Shown: in pieces, positions 11,540 through 23,818 of the stretch | Position numbering within the stretch: position 1 is the stretch's first letter | How the letters are laid out: each line of letters starts with the position of its first letter | NCBI RefSeq assembly: GCF_000003815.2 | Contig: NC_049992.1 | Span: 5,577,839-5,641,838, forward strand | Direction of reading: 5' to 3' | Length of the DNA: 64,000 nt | Source: Branchiostoma floridae | Taxonomy: Eukaryota; Chordata; Leptocardii; Amphioxiformes; Branchiostomatidae | Notes under the pieces: model-generated | Databases searched by the model: none | Told to the model about the DNA's origin: nothing | Seen by the model: the letters and a program-made list of their open reading frames with translations, nothing else | Made by a program: the position numbers and the translations under genes

Positions 11540-12130
11540 TGAATTTTAGGGTTGACTCTTAATGAGATATTGGACCTGAGAACTTGAGCTGTTACAGTAG
11601 TGTCGACGTCTTGCTTGTAGAGGCATAACGCCGCCAGGCGGCGACAGCTCCAACTGCATCTTTACCAATCTAATGAAAGTTAAAGATCTCTTTGGCCCAA
11701 GGAGTAATATATTGTCATGCTCGACAACTTTGCGCGCTTTCTTGAACTGAGACGTAGTAAACCGTATAAAATGTAAGTTAGCCGTACTGAGAGACATGGG
11801 AACTCGTTTGTGGCGAGGGCAGCGAGAGGCTGGCTAGACTTAGTCTGAGTCCCATGTCACTATGTGCAATATCGTTCGTCCCCATGTGCAATATCGTCCG
11901 CTTGTCTATATGTATACATGTACTCAGTTGTTTCGTTATTGTTCTGTTGGCATATACGTCGTTAAGAGATTTTAACTAACTGCCATACGAAATGATATTC
12001 TAACTATCTCTTGATTTTATTGCCAATGTATTTGCATTATTAACTTGTTAGAATTATCTTGTAAAATCGACGCAATTCAGTCTGATTGACTGCCAAGTTG
12101 ATTAAATAAAGTTTGATTTGGTTTGATTTT
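11540..12130 (+). repeat. Possible decayed retroelement 3' region
   Basis: Broken reading frames here (around VMLDNFARF, GNSFVARAARGW) have the look of a degraded retroelement ORF, and the stretch ends in aataaagtttgatttggttt. There are many stops and I recognise no domain securely. Confidence 0.3.
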
Positions 12131-14639
12131 TTCGACACAAAATGTTGCTACATTGACTGTAACAATTGTTACAACTTAGCGACAATGGGGGTCGCTGACC
12201 TCTGTAAGGACACACCTGCATTTCCGATCGGGACCCGCAGGGTGTCGCCTGGAGGTGGACATTGTTCGATAATTGGACACATTTGAGAAACTTGGGTATG
12301 ACAAACAGGACGCGTTCGTACGTGTGCTCTGGCGACTTCTAACGGCAATAAGGTGAGACGTTTTTACTTGACATGCCTGAAATGTGGTTGGTGCGTAGAC
12401 GGCGCTCTATATAATTTTGTGTCTTCTATCATAGTAGTGCTAGCTATGCCAGTTTTTGAGAGTGTCTGTGTGTGACTCTGACTGAAGGCTGTTCTCCAAA
12501 CACGTGTGCGGTCATCCTTATGATAACACGACGCAAGGTCGACACACGTTAATAATGCAGACTTCTAAAGCTGGCCCTACCAAATGATAGGCCGTGGAAT
12601 ATCTACAGAATGACTCCCGACGTTTGTAGAAACGCATTAAGTAGGAGTGTGGTAACTTCCAATGAACTTCTAGTGTATTCAGATCCACAATTAGATTCGT
12701 AAACAACGTTGAGGTCCCATATCTCAGAGTATGGTTTATCTGCTACAGTCTGCTATACTGTCGTATTTACGTTATAGAATAATTCCCTACATTTGTGGAC
12801 TAGAAGTACAGTAACTATACAGTGGTTCTTAGTCATTTTAAATCTTCCCATGAAATTGTCAATCGCTGATTTGTATAGAGCCTGACGTCGAGACAAGAAA
12901 TGTGACAGTCAGTTGAGAAATTTGTGCTCGGGGTCTTATTGAAATCTTTCTATTAGCCTGGCAATCGCGCATACTTTAGGCGGTATCTTACTGCACTTGA
13001 GGCACCTGTGCGGCACTGCAGGGTTCGAAAGATTATTCAACGAATTTCAGAGATAAAGAACGAATTTTCTTACATTTTTGTGTGTTTTGTTGTCTTCAAT
13101 GTCATACTTTTGCGTATTACGCACTACTAAATTTGAACGCATAAACAAAACAAAACAAAACAAAACAAAACAAAACGAACATTAATACATTCTATAGAAT
13201 CTGTACTTTTCATAGTCTAACTAGACACCCGAATGCCTGCATTGTACAGAGGCACTTTTAATTCGAGACAAGCGACGTGACAAACGCTCGGTACTTTTCA
13301 ATTTGTTCAGTTACGGGGCAAAAATGTATAAATTGGACAGCCACTTAACCTTTGAGGGCCTCACTAATGATGTTCAACTTGCGCACGCCATACACAGACA
13401 GTGCTTTGTTATTTCTGGCGATAGCGTGTTGTTGAGCGGTTTCAGACGACATCTTGAAAATTGACCTAACCACCTCGCTCTTGGGGGTCCCGGGTAGTTA
13501 CCATGGACACTAGGAATGACGTCAGATAGCTAACTAGGTAGAAAATATGCTTCTGATCAAATGTTGTCCAACGTCAAATCATACCTTGCATCTTTTGACG
13601 AGCACAAACAAAAGTTATTCGGGCTACAACATTCATACAATATTATCTGTCAGTGAGGTGAGTCAAACGCTAGACTAATTGTAGATGATGACCGTGAGCA
13701 AAGGCAAAGAAAGAAGGACAGGGCAAAGAACAACGTAATTTTCTGAAGACTTAGATAAAAACAAAGCACACCAACAAACGTCCTTCCTTCGCCGTGCCGT
13801 AAACTAAGTTAGCTTGGATGGACAGGGATATCTAGACTATAGTTGCAGCATGTGTGTAGCAGTACGCGTGTTTATTTCACTCTCGACCAAACTTTCTACT
13901 CTATTACTTTCAATCCATTAAACTTGTGATCTTTAATACTCATCACGATGTATGATATATATATATATCAATATACTATTTTGAAAATTGTGAAATTTTC
14001 TAACTGAAGACAACAGACTACGTGAAAGATTTCAATTAATAGGCAAGTTATTTTGTGGCTAACCTCGCCTGCGGTTAAATGTGTTCAGTGAAGTCTGCTA
14101 TACACGCGCTCTGTGACCTATTAATCACTTAGCAAGGTCACCGAGACTTACATGTACACAGTTTAGCTTATCAATTTTTACGAGAACACAGCGGCATTGC
14201 TATTCACCTCTTAAGTACGAGGTAGAAAGGGGCATTGATAGTCCTTAAGTGACGCATTGTTGCTTTTAAGACGTTACAATGCTCGCTTAGTCTTTTACGA
14301 TAGGTCAACGTGCTTGAGTTGTTCCGTCAAGGACAGTCTTGCTTTTCAAGGACGTATGAATCATGTACGTACTGCTTAAGTATTTTCTTACTGTACATGT
14401 CCTGCCTACTCAAGTTACTGTATAATTTCATAGATATTTTAAAACATTTGATTTTCATTTTCATTCTTATATTGCATTTTTCAGTAGCAGAGATCTTGTC
14501 TGGAGAGCTTACGTGTACGTGTTGTCAGAGAATTATGAGCAATTATTCCACATGAGGTGCCACCAAACAAGAACGGGAACCTTGGCGAGGTGAAGCGTTT
14601 AATGTAGTGAGTTGTTTTTCTATTTGCCTTGGAAAGACG
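12131..14639. other. Intergenic, no supported exon
   Basis: Holds an (AAAAC)n tract at 13145-13177 and a dispersed repeat at 12975-13020. A TATA-like ctatataa lies at about 12408. The span 12180-12350 ends in aataag before gtgagac and could be a non-coding first exon of the downstream sialyltransferase. That is speculation. Confidence 0.35.
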
Positions 14640-14840
14640 AGGACAATGTGGCACTGCACTGAAGTTAGTAACCCCGACAAAAGTCAGTTTCCCATTTTTA
14701 CACCTGGGTGAAGTGAGAAAGGCCGTTTCAAGTGCCCTTCCTAAGGGCAGAACGTCGGGGGCACAGCGGTGATCGAACTCAGGACCTCTAGAATCCGAGT
14801 CGAACGCTCTGACAATTACGCCACACGAGACGCCACGAAG
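14640..14840 (-). repeat. tRNA-derived SINE, copy 1
   Basis: On the minus strand it starts with a tRNA-like head. An A-box-like tract (gtggcgtaattgtcagagcg) is followed by a B-box (ggtcctgagttcgatc), then a body with gcccttaggaagggcacttg and cacttcacccaggtgtaaaa. The same order of blocks recurs at 25425-25690 and, weaker, at 62358-62500. The acceptor stem is not conserved, so it is not a working tRNA gene. Confidence 0.8.
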
Positions 14841-14844
14841 TGAG

Positions 14845-15839
14845 AAATTGGCGTCCTTTGGTAAGGAGTGTCCTCAGTTCTTGAATAGAAAAAGATATTC
14901 AATTGTAAAACGTATGACGATCTCGACGTTTTACAGGCTTCGTGAAGATCTATGTACGAAGCACAATTACCATTCCGTGTTACACAGAGAATGAAAACAC
15001 CCAACCTTCCAATTAACCTCGCTGAAATAGATCATCAATGCGAACAAAAAGCATGTTACACTTTTGTCGTTTGAAATGACCCCAATTATCTCTGTATTAT
15101 ATCGGTCACATTCTTCGCACGACATGCAGTCATTCCAAGTCATGATCACAGGGAAGGTGGGTTGGTATTGTCAGTACATCTAGTTGCAAATGTTTTATTT
15201 TGTGTGATAACTTGACAATGTCTAGAACATTAGATACTTTGTGAATATTCTATAAACGTCTTATTTTTGTGATTGCCCGACGTCTGAAACATCGGATTCT
15301 TTGGAGATATACTGCAGTCTTGTTTTACTTTTGCTAAAATATACGTGTATGATACTTTGGCAATATTTTTGTGTGTTTGTGATTACGTTTTCTAAAACAT
15401 ACTTCGAAAATATTTTGCAAATTCTTTATATTTTTGTACATAGTTGTAAAAAGACTTGATGCTCTGGACATATATTATAAATACATTGTTTGGTCTTACT
15501 TCTCTTAAATATTTGATACTTTGAAAGTAATTCAAACGTCATTTTAATTTTCTAAACATTTTCAGATTTTGTAAAACTTGAAAATATTCATAATTTGGAA
15601 TTTAACGTTTGCAATGGTAACAAAATAATGCTAACAGCATTCTATCATTACTTGTGATATTTTTACAATTTTGTAACACTTTGTAAATATTTTCCCTAGC
15701 AGAAAACACGACCACAGTTATACAAAATTGCCCAGAGAAAAATGATATTAGAAATTTTAAGGGAGGGTACGCACGGTGCACTGTACTACTCAAGCTGGTC
15801 ACTCTACTAGAATCGGTCACTTGTAAGGGATTGACTTTA
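14845..15839. other. AT-rich intergenic DNA, no gene seen
   Basis: From 15180 to 15680 it is low-complexity AT-rich sequence with repeated small words (actttg, aaaatatt, ttgtgat). It is probably old degraded repeat. No ORF with a recognisable domain. Confidence 0.5.
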
Positions 15840-15844
15840 ATGTC

Positions 15845-15895
15845 ATACCTGGGTCGCGATAACGTTCGATACAGGTGTTCCGGACCGTGTGATAA
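15845..15895 (+). repeat. Dispersed repeat, copy 1
   Basis: The block cgataacgttcgatacaggt and the following gttccggaccgtgtgataa recur with few changes at 29650-29693, in an intron of the acidic-protein gene and in the same orientation. The boundaries and class are unknown. Confidence 0.6.
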
Positions 15896-16109
15896 AAAGC
15901 CGTATCACACAGGCTTCGAAGTTTTATCACACAGGCATCCATCGAATAATTCGAACGGTTACTGTGACGCCGAGTGTGACGCAGTCGAAAATTCGAATAC
16001 CTGATTCGGACTTTGGAACATTACTGTTGCATCAATTTTTGTTCGAGGGCGCCAATCAATGTCTGGCACATTTTGCATCAAAACAGTGGTTTTCTCAGGT
16101 GGGTATGAC

Positions 16110-16258
16110 ATAAATAAAATACAACACGGTGTATTTCGCATCACCATCGGTCCCAGCCCTCCCGCGGGTCGGATCACCCTCCTGCCTTCGGGCGATCCTT
16201 CCCGCGGTCGGGCTGGTACCTCGGGTGACACGGATCGGGAATACACCGTGTTGTATTA
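16110..16258. mobile_element. Hairpin MITE upstream of the sialyltransferase
   Basis: The arms aaaatacaacacggtgtatt and aatacaccgtgttgtatt bracket a GC-rich core, itself folded (ccctcccgcgggtcgg against cccgcggtcggg). It lies directly before the exon that carries the start codon, so probably in the 5' UTR intron. Confidence 0.75.
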
Positions 16259-16324
16259 TTTATTTATTCATTTATTGGTTTGGTTGTTGTGTATGACTGT
16301 TAATTCCACACAGGTAGCGGCATC

Positions 16325-16526
16325 ATGTCTCCTAAGATAAAAACCCTGCGGATGGCGTTACTTACCTTCCTGCTGTTTCTGATGACGACAAGTCTGAGAT
16401 ACACGCTAACAGGGGGAGACGTTAGAGTCAGGATTGTGATCGACTCAACACACAAGGACTTCGGACCACCGTGAGTATTATTGTTGGTTTGAGTGTGTCT
16501 ATCTGTGTGTCTGCGTGCGTGTGTGC

Positions 16527-16578
<52 letters not shown>

Positions 16579-19500
16579 TTGTGTGTCTGTGTTTGTGTGT
16601 GTCTGTGTCCGGATGTTTGCATTCAGCATAATTCAAGAACCTCTGGATGGATTATGATCAAGGTCGATTTCTGGCCTCCTAAAATGTGACCTTGGTACTG
16701 CAGAAGAATGTCTTTTTTTGTATCTTTTGACCCGGTAAAGCTATAGTTTTGAATGTTTGGTGGCAGATACCGTCTGATGTAAGGAAGAAGCGATGTGTTT
16801 TGGGGCCCTATAGCAGTTTGCTCTGGTTTTCCAAGCAGAGGTTACGGTAGTGGATGGACTGGTAGGTAACGTTAGTTCACCTTTTCCGCAGGAATCCGTT
16901 GTAGGGTTGTAAAGTTGAGAGATGGTGGTTTCAAACTGCAGTATTTTTAAACTATTGCATTTTGTAACCCGCGTTTGTTGTCTTGATATCCTTAAGGTTA
17001 CCCTATTTTCAAACACAACAGATGAAGGTTAGACGTACGTCCAGGTAAGAAAGATACGCCAAATAGCAATTTGAAAAATCATATCCAGTTGCTTAAGTAA
17101 TTTCTATTTGGCACAAATAGGTTACCCTGCGGATAAAGTGAACCAACGTTAGAAGTAACTGACATTTCCTTTGAGTGAGGGAGAAACTAATAGCACTACT
17201 GGCCCCCAACCGTAGCCCCTGTAATGGTGATTTGTTCTCCATTGTTCATACTTCTTCTTCTCTAAAACAAGGAGCATTTGAGGAGTTGAGGCGACAATTT
17301 GTGAGTGTGTGGGTGGGGGTCCTTAAAGGGGCACTCCACCCCAGAAGGGAGTCAATGAATAATGTGGATAATGTGTCAATGAATACATAATCAGCCGAAT
17401 TTTGTGGACTTCACCTTGGGATGAATTACGTGATGTGTGTTTTATAAAACAATAATGACACTCACTAAACCCATGCAGACCCTACCCATGCATTCCCTAT
17501 ACGCATAGACACTTTTGTTTATCGTACATATTTTCGGGATAAATGAGGTACGCTAAGCACACCGGGAAGGCAAATTGCTCATAAGATAGCAAAGAATACA
17601 AGAACATGACGAGATTTCTTAGCGAACCTGAAATTAGTTTTGTAACCTTACCTAAAAGTTTTGCATTGTATTCAGCCATAGGATTAATTCAATTAGAGGG
17701 TACTTGGGGAGTTTAGTAGAAGAGTGAATGCTTTTGAGGCATGTGGAGCAACTGGGTACTTTGTCGTATAATGTGAAGTAGTAATGCAGTTATCACTTCC
17801 TAAAATTAATATCTATCGGAAAATAACACTCCGTGTGGAGTGGAATGCCCCTTTAAGAGATACTACGTCAACAACACTCTGCTTTTCCTAGTGCCTGAAA
17901 ATACAACATAATTTCATAAATGAAAGAACGACAAAGATAGTGCTCTAGCTGTTGGCAGCGAAGTTTACATGTGACGAACACGTGAGAAAGTTATACGATT
18001 TTTGACGGCTTTCGTGGGGCCTTAAACATTTTTATCAGTGGTATTTTAGAAGGGAAAACATTGTATGTAAAAACAAAACATAGATCTTCATCATGCATAA
18101 ACATCATGCATAAACTGTCCATATTTACTTTTATACGCTATTATCTCTACTGGGTCCACTTGCAGATAGGGCAGACAGTCCTCAGGCATATAATTTAAAT
18201 TCAATATAAATGTATTTCTGAAACAGGCCGGAACTTGCCACACTGCTATCGACCTCTGTGAACCACTCAAGCACGGGCAGGGATGTCATACACTCTGTGA
18301 ACACACTACAGAGGTCCGCACGTCACGAGTTCAACTCTCGAGCCATACAAGTCTTCAGGTAGGGCTATGATAGAGTCAAACGTCTTTATTGGGAGGCCAA
18401 AATATCTTAAAAGAAGCTTAATGACATCTTTAAAGGCAATAGTGCGACGGACATTGCAAAAATGATAATGTTTAGGTCTAAGATTTGCACTAACTCTTGT
18501 GAACTGTGCTATTACAGTACCTGGCTTCCATATCATAGGGGGGGGGGGTGTTCATCATAGGCAAAAAGAAACATTAAATCAATTCATATATAGGACTAGT
18601 CGGTCAAAAAAGCACTATCCCACTGTGTAAACCTATTGAATAAGGGCGGGTAATCTGTACAGTTAACAAATCTCCAAACAGATCCTACGGTAGCATAAGA
18701 TGGTATCAAAAGCTGTCAGAGGAGTGAAGCCGGCCTAGGAGTGTGTTTGCTACTGGTGCCCGTTTGACTCCCTTTGACAGGCTATAATCCCTGGACAGCT
18801 TTGATACTATCATATGGCACCGTAGAATCTGCTTGGAGATTACAGTTAACGTAATTAGTCTGCTGTCAGTGTCTTTTGTCAGTGCCATAAGTTTTTATTT
18901 TATGTACGAGACTAACATTTTAAGAATTAAGTGATCTGCTATCATTATGTCATCTCAACGTTTCGGTATTTTAGCCCCATTTTAACAATTTCTGTCTGTT
19001 TACCTGTCTCTCTCTCATTAAACATTTGTTTGTTTATTTGTTTGCTTTTGTTTCAGAAATCAGCTGAACAGCCAAGTTCACACCGCGGAGATCTTCATCC
19101 TCACACAGTCAAACACGCGCCCTGGCGACAGGATACCGTACTACAGGGGCCGAGGTGGCTACAACATCGACCAAACGTTATACTCACTGCAACCATCTGT
19201 AAGTGGTCTGTGACATTTGATCTGGACAGACATACATCTAGACGCCATGTTGATTTGATTATATGGATGATATCCTCTGGAAACCCTAAAACTAATGTTC
19301 TTTAACATCGTCTTTGACCTTGGAATAGTATGGTTAAAAGCATTTTTTTTTTCATTTTTGGAAACGGCCGAAAAGTGATGCGCGTGTGGATGTCATACAT
19401 ATAATCAAATCAACATGGCCTAAGAGAAAAATTAATTCACTTGTTCAGATTAAATTTTCTTTAGATACTGTTAACCCAGATGTCTTTCATTTATGAAATA

Positions 19501-21893
19501 AACACTTTATGACTTTTATGACAGAAAATGGCAGCAGGAGGAGACATCTTTGACCGCTGTAGCGTGGTGGGAAACAGCGGGATTCTTAAGGACAGCGGCT
19601 GTGGACGGGAGATAGACGGGACAGACTTCATCTTCAGGTATATCATTTGGAGTGAGACAGAGAGGCTTTGCACTGTGATATACATATGCTTTGCCATGTG
19701 TTCCCCAAAGGAGAAAAGATTGATTTTGCTGCTGCCTTCTTTTTCTTTCTTCCTCCTAGCTAAAAAAGGTTTATGGAAAAGGCTGGGCTGTCTACCCGGG
19801 CTGGCTCTGACTTTAGCTTACTCGGATACCCCCATTGAAAGACCCAATTCTTTTTCGCCCACACACAATACTTTGGGTGAACCTCATGACATAGTGTTGT
19901 ATGCGAGTAGATTGAGACAAGGCTTTGCAAAAATGTTGCTTTTCTTGTTCACAAATATTTTCATCACTGTCTAGAAGAAAAATCTAGAAAGGAGGCCTTT
20001 TTCAGACTAAAAGAAAATTTAGTTTGGGCCCTAACAATTATGATGACTCCAACTTTTAGGTGACTAACGTTTGAACTAAGTCAGATGTGTACCGTCTGTA
20101 GGTTGAACTTGTTCCCGACCCTGCCCAAGTTCGCGGACGACACGGGAGCCAGAACACATCTAGTCACATGTGATGGAGCTACACTCAGCAAAAAGTAAAA
20201 CTATGTTTTGTAATGTTATTTTTCTGTAGTTACATATTTAAGCCAACTACATGTAGCATAGAAAAGTGTTAAAAAATAATACGACACTACTGTTTCAGGC
20301 GATATGTCTCGATCTAGTAAGCTACTGAGACTCAAGAATTTTCTGTTACCACTTTGTTAAAATTTTCAATCTTTCATAGAAAAATACAGGTCAGCACAAA
20401 TTGTAAATATTTATGACCTGTCAATTCCTGATCAAGTTACTTGGCTAAAACACCGTAGAATTCTTTCAGTTCCCCGTACTTTGAAATGACTGTTTTCAGT
20501 GCAAGTTGTCCTGATATTACATTCCATGGCAGATATTTCAGGAAAAAACATCATAAAAACTCCATCACGGCTTTAGCGGCATCGGTAAAGGGTCCCCGTT
20601 GCATAAGTTACATGTACAATAACCGACAATTCTATGATGTCTTTAACTCCATTTCTTTCATTTGCCACCTGATACCTTTTGCTTTCACCTCATCAACAGA
20701 TTTCTTAATCTGGGAGAGCCACTGTGGAGACAAGCCTTCCAGAACTACGTCACAAACAGCCGTTACGGGCCGGTCCTGATCCTCACCTCGCCGTTCAGTA
20801 CTCGCGACCACACCCAGAAGCTTCTGGACCTCCAGAGAACCGTTCATCAACAGAGGATGAGACCCACCGTGGTGCTGGGGCATCCCGTACACTGGAACGC
20901 TACCGTGGAGTACTGGAACAGGGCCGGCCTGGGTAGGACCATGTCAAACGGTAAGGCACATCAGCATATACCGGTACCGTGTAGCCTGGTAACTGTCAGT
21001 GCCAAAGTCAAATCTACCGAACTTGCCATTTGTAAATTCGCCGCACCGACAAAGACTAGATCTAACATTCAAGGCACGCGTACCTTTCGCTGACTCCAAA
21101 ATGACCCTGTCTGGAACTCAAAATCCTCGCAAACTACAATTTTAAACCCAGCACAGGGTGACCTACAACCATGCAGTGTGCAGTGTTCCTGTATCTACGG
21201 GACCGGAAATAATGTGGCCGTGGCCTCTTTGGACAGGTGGCCGTTATAGACTATTTCTTAATGCTTAGGTCAATGGCAAAAATCCAAGGGACCGAAAAAA
21301 AGTGACCGCAATGGCCTGGTGGTTGCTATGCAAAGTTGACCGCTGCTTACTTAACTAGCTTTGCTTAAAGTTTACTTTTACAGGTTTGACTGTACATGTC
21401 TGGACAAGCTTTGGTAGTATTTCGAGATCGCCAGAAAATGCCCAAATCTAATTCCAAGCGAACTACTGTCGAAAATGTCATTTAACCTCATAGACTCATT
21501 TTCCTGCAGTATGAATGGGTCATAAGTTTACAAACACTAAGAGTACCATCTGTCTCACATTGTGTATAAAGTAAGGTTTGCCGCACATGACGACAGCGCC
21601 CTCTTACGACTTTCTCTCTCAATGCAGGTTTCTACCTGGTGAGTTCGGCTCTGTCCCTCTGTAACAAGGTCACGGTGTTCGGGTTCTGGCCCTTCACAGA
21701 GGACAAACAAGGGCGGCACGTGGACTTCCACATGGCCCAGAACGTCTGGCCCCACCTCTCACACGAACAGAGCGAGGAAAGCCTGGACAGAATGCGCGCC
21801 GAATTTCAGATGTTGCTGGAGTTACACAGACTTGGTCTACTGAGGCTTGTTACAGATCCATGTAGACGTATACCGGTCATTGCTACAGTCTAG
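16325..21893 (+). CDS. ST8Sia-like (alpha-2,8) sialyltransferase, 7 exons
   Basis: A Golgi type II membrane enzyme that moves sialic acid from CMP-sialic acid to glycans. Exons are 16325-16470, 18227-18358, 19057-19198, 19525-19637, 20102-20194, 20700-20950 and 21628-21893. The sum is 1143 nt, 380 residues, with all junctions GT-AG and in frame. A short cytoplasmic tail precedes the signal anchor ([15 protein letters not shown]). Exon 4 holds sialylmotif L ([20 protein letters not shown]), continuing in exon 5. Exons 6-7 form motif S (RPTVVLGHP ... [25 protein letters not shown]). A VS-like HxxxxE is present as HEQSEE. The HYY(D/E) of vertebrate motif III is replaced by RHVDFH. The acceptor just before the ATG (cacacag) implies an upstream non-coding exon. 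GFWPF points to ST8Sia; linkage and acceptor are not shown by the sequence. Confidence 0.9.
16497..16612. repeat. (GT)n microsatellite in sialyltransferase intron 1
   Basis: More than 100 bp of GT with GC and TT interruptions, starting about 25 bp after the donor site. Long GT tracts next to a donor can bind splicing factors. Any effect here is untested. Confidence 0.9.
17322..17856. mobile_element. MITE family A, copy 2 (535 bp, intact termini)
   Basis: The ends cttaaaggggcactccac and tggaatgcccctttaag are inverted repeats. The interior is collinear with the copy at 8336-8860. It lies inside sialyltransferase intron 1. The target duplication is unclear. Confidence 0.8.
18660..18855. mobile_element. 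Fold-back element with AATCTCCAAGCAGAT-type arms
   Basis: The arms begin gttaacaaatctccaaacag and end ctgcttggagattacagtta, with tacggtagcataagatggta mirrored as taccatatggcaccgta-like sequence. A solo arm piece is at 33207-33228 (gatctgcttggagattact). It lies in a sialyltransferase intron. Confidence 0.8.
19236..19430. mobile_element. Inverted-repeat element in sialyltransferase intron 3
   Basis: The left gccatgttgatttgattata is mirrored by tataatcaaatcaacatggc at the right. The inner part includes gatgcgcgtgtggatgtcat. Pieces of the same family occur near 203-275, 59725-59760 and 60635-60680. Confidence 0.7.
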
Positions 21894-22431
21894 TGCAGAA
21901 CTGTAGAACGAAGTTCATTGTTGCTATCGTCACCATAGGCAGAAGCTGAGCTTCAATAGATAGCTTCTCAAACAATAAGACTCGAATCTGGAATCCAGAC
22001 TTGCCAGGGCACATGTACACAGGCCGGCGAAATAAGAATTTAGGTCGTAGCGAGATCGCCGCCAAGTGGAATGGGGTGCTTCTGCGCATACCGTCAGCCG
22101 ACTTAGAATAGAAGCTAGTATGTACGTGTTACGCTCATACACACTGGCCAATGCAGATGGATTTGAGTTGTCTTAGAAGTTTGTAATGAAATGTTTCAAG
22201 CATAATGAATACGACAGCAATGCGAATGTCATTTAGATCCGAACGTGCGGAATATATAGTCGAAGCAAAGGGAAAGGAAGAGGATTCGGATGTTTTGAAG
22301 ATGATGAGAAATATATTATATATACATCCTGGCAGATATCGGTATTTTGCAAATTCAACAATGTATAGAGTCCATTCCAAGTCACCATGAGGGTTTTTAG
22401 GTGATATTTATAATTAGTCTGAATTATTTTG

Positions 22432-22437
22432 AATAAA
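22432..22437 (+). terminator. Candidate poly(A) signal of the sialyltransferase gene
   Basis: First AATAAA after the stop codon, about 540 bp downstream. Chosen by position only. Confidence 0.35.
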
Positions 22438-22439
22438 AG

Positions 22440-23730
22440 AATGTATGAGCCACAATAATTAAATTATTTTCAAAAAATTGACTAAGAAAATACTCATTTA
22501 TTTGAATTTCTTTGAATATTTTAGAAACATTTTGAAAGTTACTGTACAAAAATATCTTTCTTTAGAATATTTGTGAAACCTCTCTGTGATTATTTTACAT
22601 TTACAAAAAATGGTAAACCTGGCCAAATGGTAAAATTAGTTTATTGCCCCCATAAAAGTAAGCCCTATTGTTGCATCTGTATATTTTTAGATTTCACTGC
22701 TGGGCACTGGTGGATCCTTTGTGGTGGGCCATTGTTGCATGGCACCCAACCATACTTTGCAAGGATGTGTGAATTGCTATCTTCCCAGCCCACTGAACCA
22801 TTTACAAAAAATGGTAGAAAATGGTAAATGATGGTAGAATGCTGTTATCATTATTTAGAAACCATTAGAAGTATCCAATTCCACAAAATGAATATTTCCA
22901 AAGTTTTACAGGTCCAGGGAAATATTTATAAAGTTGAAACAGTGTTAAAAATATTTCTGAAGTATCAAATGTCCGAGACATATAATTACAAAACTTTAAA
23001 ATCAATTCTAAACAATGGCAACAAACATCCGCATGGTGTCTTGGAATGGACTCTAATGGGCAATGATAATTGCTGGATTCCAGTTGGCGGCCATTTTGGA
23101 TTTTTTGGGTGGGGTCACCCGGGGTCATTGCATCAAAACGAGGCTAGCCTTGCATAGTTGTAGTATAGGTAGGCGATCTTCAGCGGTAGTTTTGCCCCTC
23201 TAACTAGAAATACTGCAGAATATGTGTCTGTCATGTGTATAAGGTGCTGGGCACCAATGAGCTGACAATGAGGAAACAAATTGATTTTTATAGTCGTGCA
23301 AAAAAAGACGGATAAATAACGAACGCAATACGTTTTATGTAAGATAGCACCCGATATCAGCAATGCTCCCAATGAAATAAACGATTATAGAATAAAGAGG
23401 TTATAGTGACTGAATATGACCTTATGAGAAGATTCAGTATGGATGTTGATGCAGTATACAATAAATCATATATCAATGCTATATCTTCCCATGCCGTTGA
23501 AAGCATCTTGAAAACAGCTACGGAGAACATAACATTTTCGTTCTTTTTATCAAAGCCACCTCAATGCCACAATCAAGTGACAAAGACAAGTACCAGTCTA
23601 CTAAAATTACTCAATATGATAAAACTTGGTAAAACTTCCTTTTCTCCCAGTAGATATGAAAAGGAAAATATCTTGACGTTTCTCAAGCTTCAAGGACCGC
23701 CTTCATGAGAAACCGGCTGTTTTAGAAACG
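22440..23730. other. Intergenic, repeat-like, no gene seen
   Basis: A segment of about 185 bp is bounded by two direct copies of catttacaaaaaatggta (about 22598 and 22799). The remainder is AT-rich. Around 23030-23160 the sequence (ggattccagttggcggccat) reads like an old dispersed repeat. Confidence 0.45.
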
Positions 23731-23818
23731 TTACATTTTGCCTTTCCATATCTGCTTGGACCTTAGCACATACGGATACAGATATGGAAGTTCGGGGAAT
23801 AAAAATAAATATCGATGA

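Noticed and set aside
12180-12360. Possible first exon of the sialyltransferase
   Set aside because: It has a donor-like end but no supporting coding or promoter evidence, and lies 4 kb from the ATG exon. Noted only as a possibility.
14640-14840. Possible tRNA gene
   Set aside because: A and B boxes are present but the acceptor stem and anticodon arm are not. The same body recurs, so it is a SINE.
16300-16629. Minus-strand His/Thr-rich ORF
   Set aside because: GT microsatellite artefact inside a sialyltransferase intron.
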